From the NCBI GenBank assembly GCA_002336035.1, contig DDED01000044.1:13846-23155 (forward strand): a DNA stretch of 9,310 nt, given 5' to 3'. Every line of letters starts with the position of its first letter. The first letter of the stretch is position 1. Source of the stretch: Cellvibrionales bacterium UBA1963 (GTDB lineage Bacteria > Pseudomonadota > Gammaproteobacteria > Pseudomonadales > UBA7434). The position numbers and the translations under genes are program-made. Of this stretch, positions 6,540-9,310 are shown piece after piece. The notes beneath the pieces are model-generated. The model did no database searches, had not been told where the DNA came from, and saw only the letters and a program-made list of their open reading frames with translations.

Positions 6540-7898
6540 ATGACAATGCAGATGAAAGCTAGATTGACTCCGCGACGGTTATCAGCGAATGACTCAAACT
6601 TTAGCGATGATCTTGCTCTACTCACAGCGTGGACTGCGGTCGCAGATCAGTCTTTAGAAATTGCTGTGCGCGATATTGTCACCACGGTTCGACGTCAAGG
6701 TGATGTTGCGGTTATTGATTATACGGCACGCTTCGATCGCTTTGAAGTGGATGCATTACCCGCGTTAACAGTAGATAAAGCAGCCATTAAACAGGCATTA
6801 CTGGATCTTGACGCACCGTTGCGAAACGCCCTAGAAGCATCGGCGCGTCGGATAAGCGATTTTCATCAACGGCAACGACAAGAGTCCTGGCAGTATACAG
6901 ACGCCACTGGAACCTTGCTGGGTCAGCAAGTTACTGCGTTAAAGCGAGTAGGTATCTATGTGCCTGGCGGTAAGGCTGCGTACCCTTCAAGTGTTTTGAT
7001 GAATGCATTGCCGGCAAAAGTTGCCGGCGTACAAGATATTATTATGGTCAGCCCATCGCCGGGTGGTCAAGTTAATCAGACTGTTCTAGCGGCAGCGGCT
7101 ATTGCTGGTGTCGATAAAATCTTTACTATCGGCGGTGCTCAAGCCATAGCTGCTTTAGCTTATGGTACTGAGAGCATTCCGCGAGTAGACAAAATTGTGG
7201 GCCCTGGCAATCGGTACGTTGCCTGTGCCAAGAAAATGGTTTTTGGCGATGTTGGTCTTGATATGTTGGCTGGTCCGTCAGAGATTTTAGTTATTTGTGA
7301 TGGTAAAACAGATCCTGATTGGATTGCTATGGATTTATTTTCGCAGGCTGAACACGATGAGGATGCACAAGCAATTTTAATCAGCCCAAGCAATGATTTT
7401 TTGCAAGCGGTTGAAGACAGCATGAATGTATTAATTGGTGACATGAGCCGCAGTGACATTATTCGACAGTCAATCAGTCAGCGCGCAGCTTTTATTTTAG
7501 TGGATGATTTAAGTCAGGCGATGGAGGTTAGTAATATCATCTCTCCTGAGCACTTAGAGTTATCAGTCGATGATCCTGAATCATGGTTGCCCAGCATTGA
7601 AAATGCGGGTGCAATATTTATGGGTCGATTTACCCCTGAATCAGTAGGTGATTATTGCGCAGGCCCCAATCATGTTTTACCAACTTCGACGACGGCTCGA
7701 TTTGCATCGCCGTTGGGTGTATATGATTTTCAAAAGCGTAGCTCACTTATTCAATGCAGTCCTGAATCATCGGCTAATATTGGTCGGTTTGCGTCAGTAA
7801 TTGCCCGCAGTGAGTCATTAACGGCTCATGCACGTTCAGCTGAAATGAGAATTGAATCTATTGACCGAAGTTATCAAGGGGGGAGTCAGCGTGACTGA
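6540..7898 (+). CDS. hisD: Histidinol dehydrogenase HisD
   Basis: Zn-dependent, NAD-linked four-electron oxidation of L-histidinol to L-histidine, the last two steps of the pathway. Length 452 aa versus 434 in E. coli, the excess being mostly N-terminal. Catalytic pair E337-H338 in ISPEHLE and Zn ligands Q269 and H272 (SQAEHDED), D371 (GDYCAGPNH) and H430 (LTAHARSAE) are all present, with an offset of 10-11 from the E. coli numbers. NAD-binding segments include GIYVPGGKAAYPSS and FTIGGAQAIAALAYGT. Three Met codons lie within the first five positions; ATG 6540 is chosen because GGGGGAG (6528-6534) lies five bases upstream, though 6546 is also possible. The gene overlaps the likely hisC start by eight bases. 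Confidence 0.97.
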   Translation: MTMQMKARLTPRRLSANDSNFSDDLALLTAWTAVADQSLEIAVRDIVTTVRRQGDVAVIDYTARFDRFEVDALPALTVDKAAIKQALLDLDAPLRNALEASARRISDFHQRQRQESWQYTDATGTLLGQQVTALKRVGIYVPGGKAAYPSSVLMNALPAKVAGVQDIIMVSPSPGGQVNQTVLAAAAIAGVDKIFTIGGAQAIAALAYGTESIPRVDKIVGPGNRYVACAKKMVFGDVGLDMLAGPSEILVICDGKTDPDWIAMDLFSQAEHDEDAQAILISPSNDFLQAVEDSMNVLIGDMSRSDIIRQSISQRAAFILVDDLSQAMEVSNIISPEHLELSVDDPESWLPSIENAGAIFMGRFTPESVGDYCAGPNHVLPTSTTARFASPLGVYDFQKRSSLIQCSPESSANIGRFASVIARSESLTAHARSAEMRIESIDRSYQGGSQRD

Positions 7899-8994
7899 TA
7901 AAAATACCTTCTGGAGTCCCCTGGTTCATCAGTTGGAGCCCTATATTCCCGGCGAGCAGCCCGTCGGTGACAATCTATTAAAGCTAAATACCAATGAAAG
8001 CCCTTATCCGCCATCACCTAAAGCACTAGCGGCAATCGCAACCCACGCGGACGATAATTTACGGCTTTATCCTGATCCTGAATCAACGCAGCTAAGAAAT
8101 GTTATCGCTAATTACTACAACCTTGATAGCGAACAGATTTTTATTGGTAATGGCTCAGATGAAGTGTTAGCCCATTCGTTTAACGCTTTTTTTCGTCAGC
8201 CAAAGAAGATTTTATTTCCTGATTTGACGTACAGCTTTTACCCAGTTTATTGTCAGCTATACCAGATTAACTACGATTTAGTGGGCTTAAACGATAGCTT
8301 TGAAATAGATATAGCCGATTATGATCAAGATAACGGGGGCATTATTTTCCCAAATCCTAATGCACCAACGGGAATAGGCTTGAGCCGTGCTGCTATTGTT
8401 TCGCTGTTAGAAAGAAATCCGCAGTCGGTGGTGATCGTTGATGAGGCTTATATTGACTATGCACTGCAGAGTGACGCTATCACCAGCTCGGAATCAGTTG
8501 CATCGGTGGTTGATTTGACTCGTCAATTTAATAATTTATTAGTCGTCCATACGCTTTCAAAATCTCGAGCTTTTGCGGGAATGCGAGTTGGTTATGCTAT
8601 TGGCCATGCAGATCTAATCGAGGCGTTACAGCGGGTAAAGAATAGCTTTAACTCTTATCCTATTGATCGTCTCGCTCAGCAGGCCGCTATTGCTAGTTTT
8701 GGTGATGATGCCTATTTTCAGTTTACTGTTGATAAGGTGATTGCTAGTCGAGCCCGTTTAGTCAGCGACTTAGATGAGCTTAATTTTGCTTGTTTACCGT
8801 CGGCGGCCAACTTTGTTTTGGTTCGTCATCCTCTGCTTGATGCGCCGGCATTGGCCAGTTACTTACGTGAGAATAATATTATTGTCAGATATTTCTCAGC
8901 GCCACGCATCGATCAGTATATTCGTATTACGGTGGGGACCGACCAGCAAAATCAACGACTGATCACCGTTATTAAGCAGTTTCTCGCCGTTTAA
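7891..8994 (+). CDS. hisC: Histidinol-phosphate aminotransferase HisC
   Basis: PLP-dependent (fold type I, class II family) transfer of an amino group from glutamate to imidazole-acetol phosphate, giving histidinol phosphate. From the chosen GTG the protein has 367 aa, normal for HisC. Visible residues: LNTNESPYPPSP near the N-terminus, IGNGSDEVL, N157 in FPNPNAPTG, VIVDEAYIDYA with the PLP-contacting Asp and Tyr, Schiff-base lysine K224 in TLSKSRAFAGMRVGYAIG, and substrate-binding R345 in YIRITVGT. GTG 7891 is preferred over an in-frame TTG at 7852, because AAGGGGGGAG (7876-7885) ends five bases before GTG and homology begins after it. This start overlaps the hisD end by eight bases, suggesting coupled translation. 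It appears to be the last gene of the murA-his block. Confidence 0.95.
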   Translation: MTDKNTFWSPLVHQLEPYIPGEQPVGDNLLKLNTNESPYPPSPKALAAIATHADDNLRLYPDPESTQLRNVIANYYNLDSEQIFIGNGSDEVLAHSFNAFFRQPKKILFPDLTYSFYPVYCQLYQINYDLVGLNDSFEIDIADYDQDNGGIIFPNPNAPTGIGLSRAAIVSLLERNPQSVVIVDEAYIDYALQSDAITSSESVASVVDLTRQFNNLLVVHTLSKSRAFAGMRVGYAIGHADLIEALQRVKNSFNSYPIDRLAQQAAIASFGDDAYFQFTVDKVIASRARLVSDLDELNFACLPSAANFVLVRHPLLDAPALASYLRENNIIVRYFSAPRIDQYIRITVGTDQQNQRLITVIKQFLAV

Positions 8995-9009
8995 TCTGAG
9001 TTTGCAATT

Positions 9010-9023
9010 AACATGACCATGTT
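9010..9023. repeat. Short palindrome after hisC
   Basis: AACATG and CATGTT are perfect inverted arms separated by two bases. The loop is too small for a good RNA hairpin, so if functional it would more likely be a protein-binding dyad upstream of the next gene. In 118 bases of AT-rich spacer a 6+6 palindrome can also occur by chance. Confidence 0.3.
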
Positions 9024-9026
9024 GAA

Positions 9027-9053
9027 ATCTTTGCCAAGTTTGAGTGGCAAGAT
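9027..9053 (+). terminator. Inverted repeat between hisC and the quinoprotein gene (weak terminator or operator)
   Basis: TTGCCA (9031-9036) and TGGCAA (9045-9050) pair perfectly across an eight-base loop. ATC (9027-9029) and GAT (9051-9053) extend the stem past a bulged T. It sits 32 bases after the hisC stop, a sensible place for transcript termination, but it is followed by GGATATAATTTCG and not by a T-run, so intrinsic termination is doubtful. It also lies immediately upstream of a perfect TATAAT, in the position of an operator or -35 region. Confidence 0.4.
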
Positions 9054-9056
9054 GGA

Positions 9057-9062
9057 TATAAT
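9057..9062 (+). promoter_or_regulatory. Candidate -10 element for the quinoprotein-like gene
   Basis: A perfect TATAAT lies 50 bases before the GTG start at 9113. The nearest -35-like hexamer is TTGCCA at 9031-9036 (five of six matches to TTGACA), but the 20-base spacing is longer than the usual 16-18. The promoter may therefore be weak or activator-dependent. Because hisC ends 118 bases before the next gene, an own promoter is reasonable. Pattern evidence only. Confidence 0.4.
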
Positions 9063-9112
9063 TTCGATTTAATTATTATTAAGTCATCAAATCGGTAGAA
9101 GAGGGTTTAGTT

Positions 9113-9310
9113 GTGGCACTTTCCGTTGTTAGTAAAGTTATTATAGGTGTCGGTTTAGCGGTTACGTTATCTCATTATGCGTTAGCCGAGCAATGTGAGC
9201 CAGCGGTCGCCGCGGCTATAGATCTTACGCCGAATATTAACGGCTGGGGCATCAACAAAAGAAATCACCGTTTTATCGCTGAGACTGACGCCGGAATCAA
9301 TAAAAATAAT
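9113..9310 (+). CDS. N-terminus of a secreted PQQ-type beta-propeller (quinoprotein-like) protein
   Basis: Only the first 66 codons are in the window; the frame is open to the right edge. The chosen GTG at 9113 follows GAGG (9101-9104) by eight bases. Residues 1-25 form a signal peptide (Lys8, hydrophobic core 9-19, then SHYALA) with cleavage likely after ALA, so the product is exported. Cys28 is not in a lipobox. The mature start contains NGWGINKRNHRF (residues 43-54) followed by AGINKNN. This resembles the N-G-W-G/N-x-R-F opening of the first propeller blade in PQQ-dependent dehydrogenases of the polyvinyl-alcohol or alcohol dehydrogenase type. Substrate, heme domain and cofactor residues cannot be judged from this fragment. 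The plus-strand direction continues the his block, but a 118-base spacer with its own promoter-like elements suggests a separate unit. Confidence 0.6.
   Translation, partial: MALSVVSKVIIGVGLAVTLSHYALAEQCEPAVAAAIDLTPNINGWGINKRNHRFIAETDAGINKNN

Noticed and set aside
7160..7459. Minus-strand 99-codon frame inside hisD
   Set aside because: Antisense to the Zn-binding and NAD region of hisD; no independent evidence of coding.

Overview
The window reads as an ordinary chromosomal segment of a gammaproteobacterium, probably a Pseudomonas/Cellvibrio-type or other marine lineage. The evidence is the gene order (lptC-kdsC-kdsD-yrbG divergent from mlaC-ibaG-murA-hisG-hisD-hisC), a short-form HisG next to murA as in Pseudomonas, and Kdo/LPS-transport genes that require an outer membrane. 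Base composition is moderately AT-leaning and looks even across the genes. I see no insertion sequence, tRNA, rRNA, CRISPR array or phage gene.

Minus-strand block (1-3089): in transcription order yrbG (Ca2+/Na+ antiporter family), kdsD (arabinose-5-phosphate isomerase), kdsC (Kdo-8-phosphate phosphatase) and the N-terminal two thirds of lptC, which runs off the left edge. kdsD and kdsC overlap by ATGA and lptC follows after 11 bases, so Kdo synthesis is coupled to LPS export. A 169-base gap before kdsD holds a hairpin over the yrbG stop codon and a possible extended -10 promoter.

Divergent intergenic region (3090-3536): 447 bases without a convincing gene, containing one imperfect hairpin. 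In the classical arrangement the mlaFED genes lie here. They are absent.

Plus-strand block (3537-8994): a diverged mlaC-like periplasmic protein, ibaG (BolA family), murA, hisG, hisD and hisC. Spacing is tight, with an ATGA overlap of murA and hisG and an 8-base overlap of hisD and hisC. mlaB, normally between mlaC and ibaG, is also missing. The block combines a possible lipid carrier, an Fe-S/stress protein, the first committed step of peptidoglycan synthesis and three histidine biosynthesis steps.

Right edge (8995-9310): a 118-base spacer with two inverted repeats and a consensus TATAAT. It is followed by the first 66 codons of a secreted protein resembling PQQ-type beta-propeller quinoproteins.

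The most notable point is the apparently orphan, diverged MlaC-like protein without its MlaFEDB transporter at the conserved locus. I did not find a clearly new multi-gene system.
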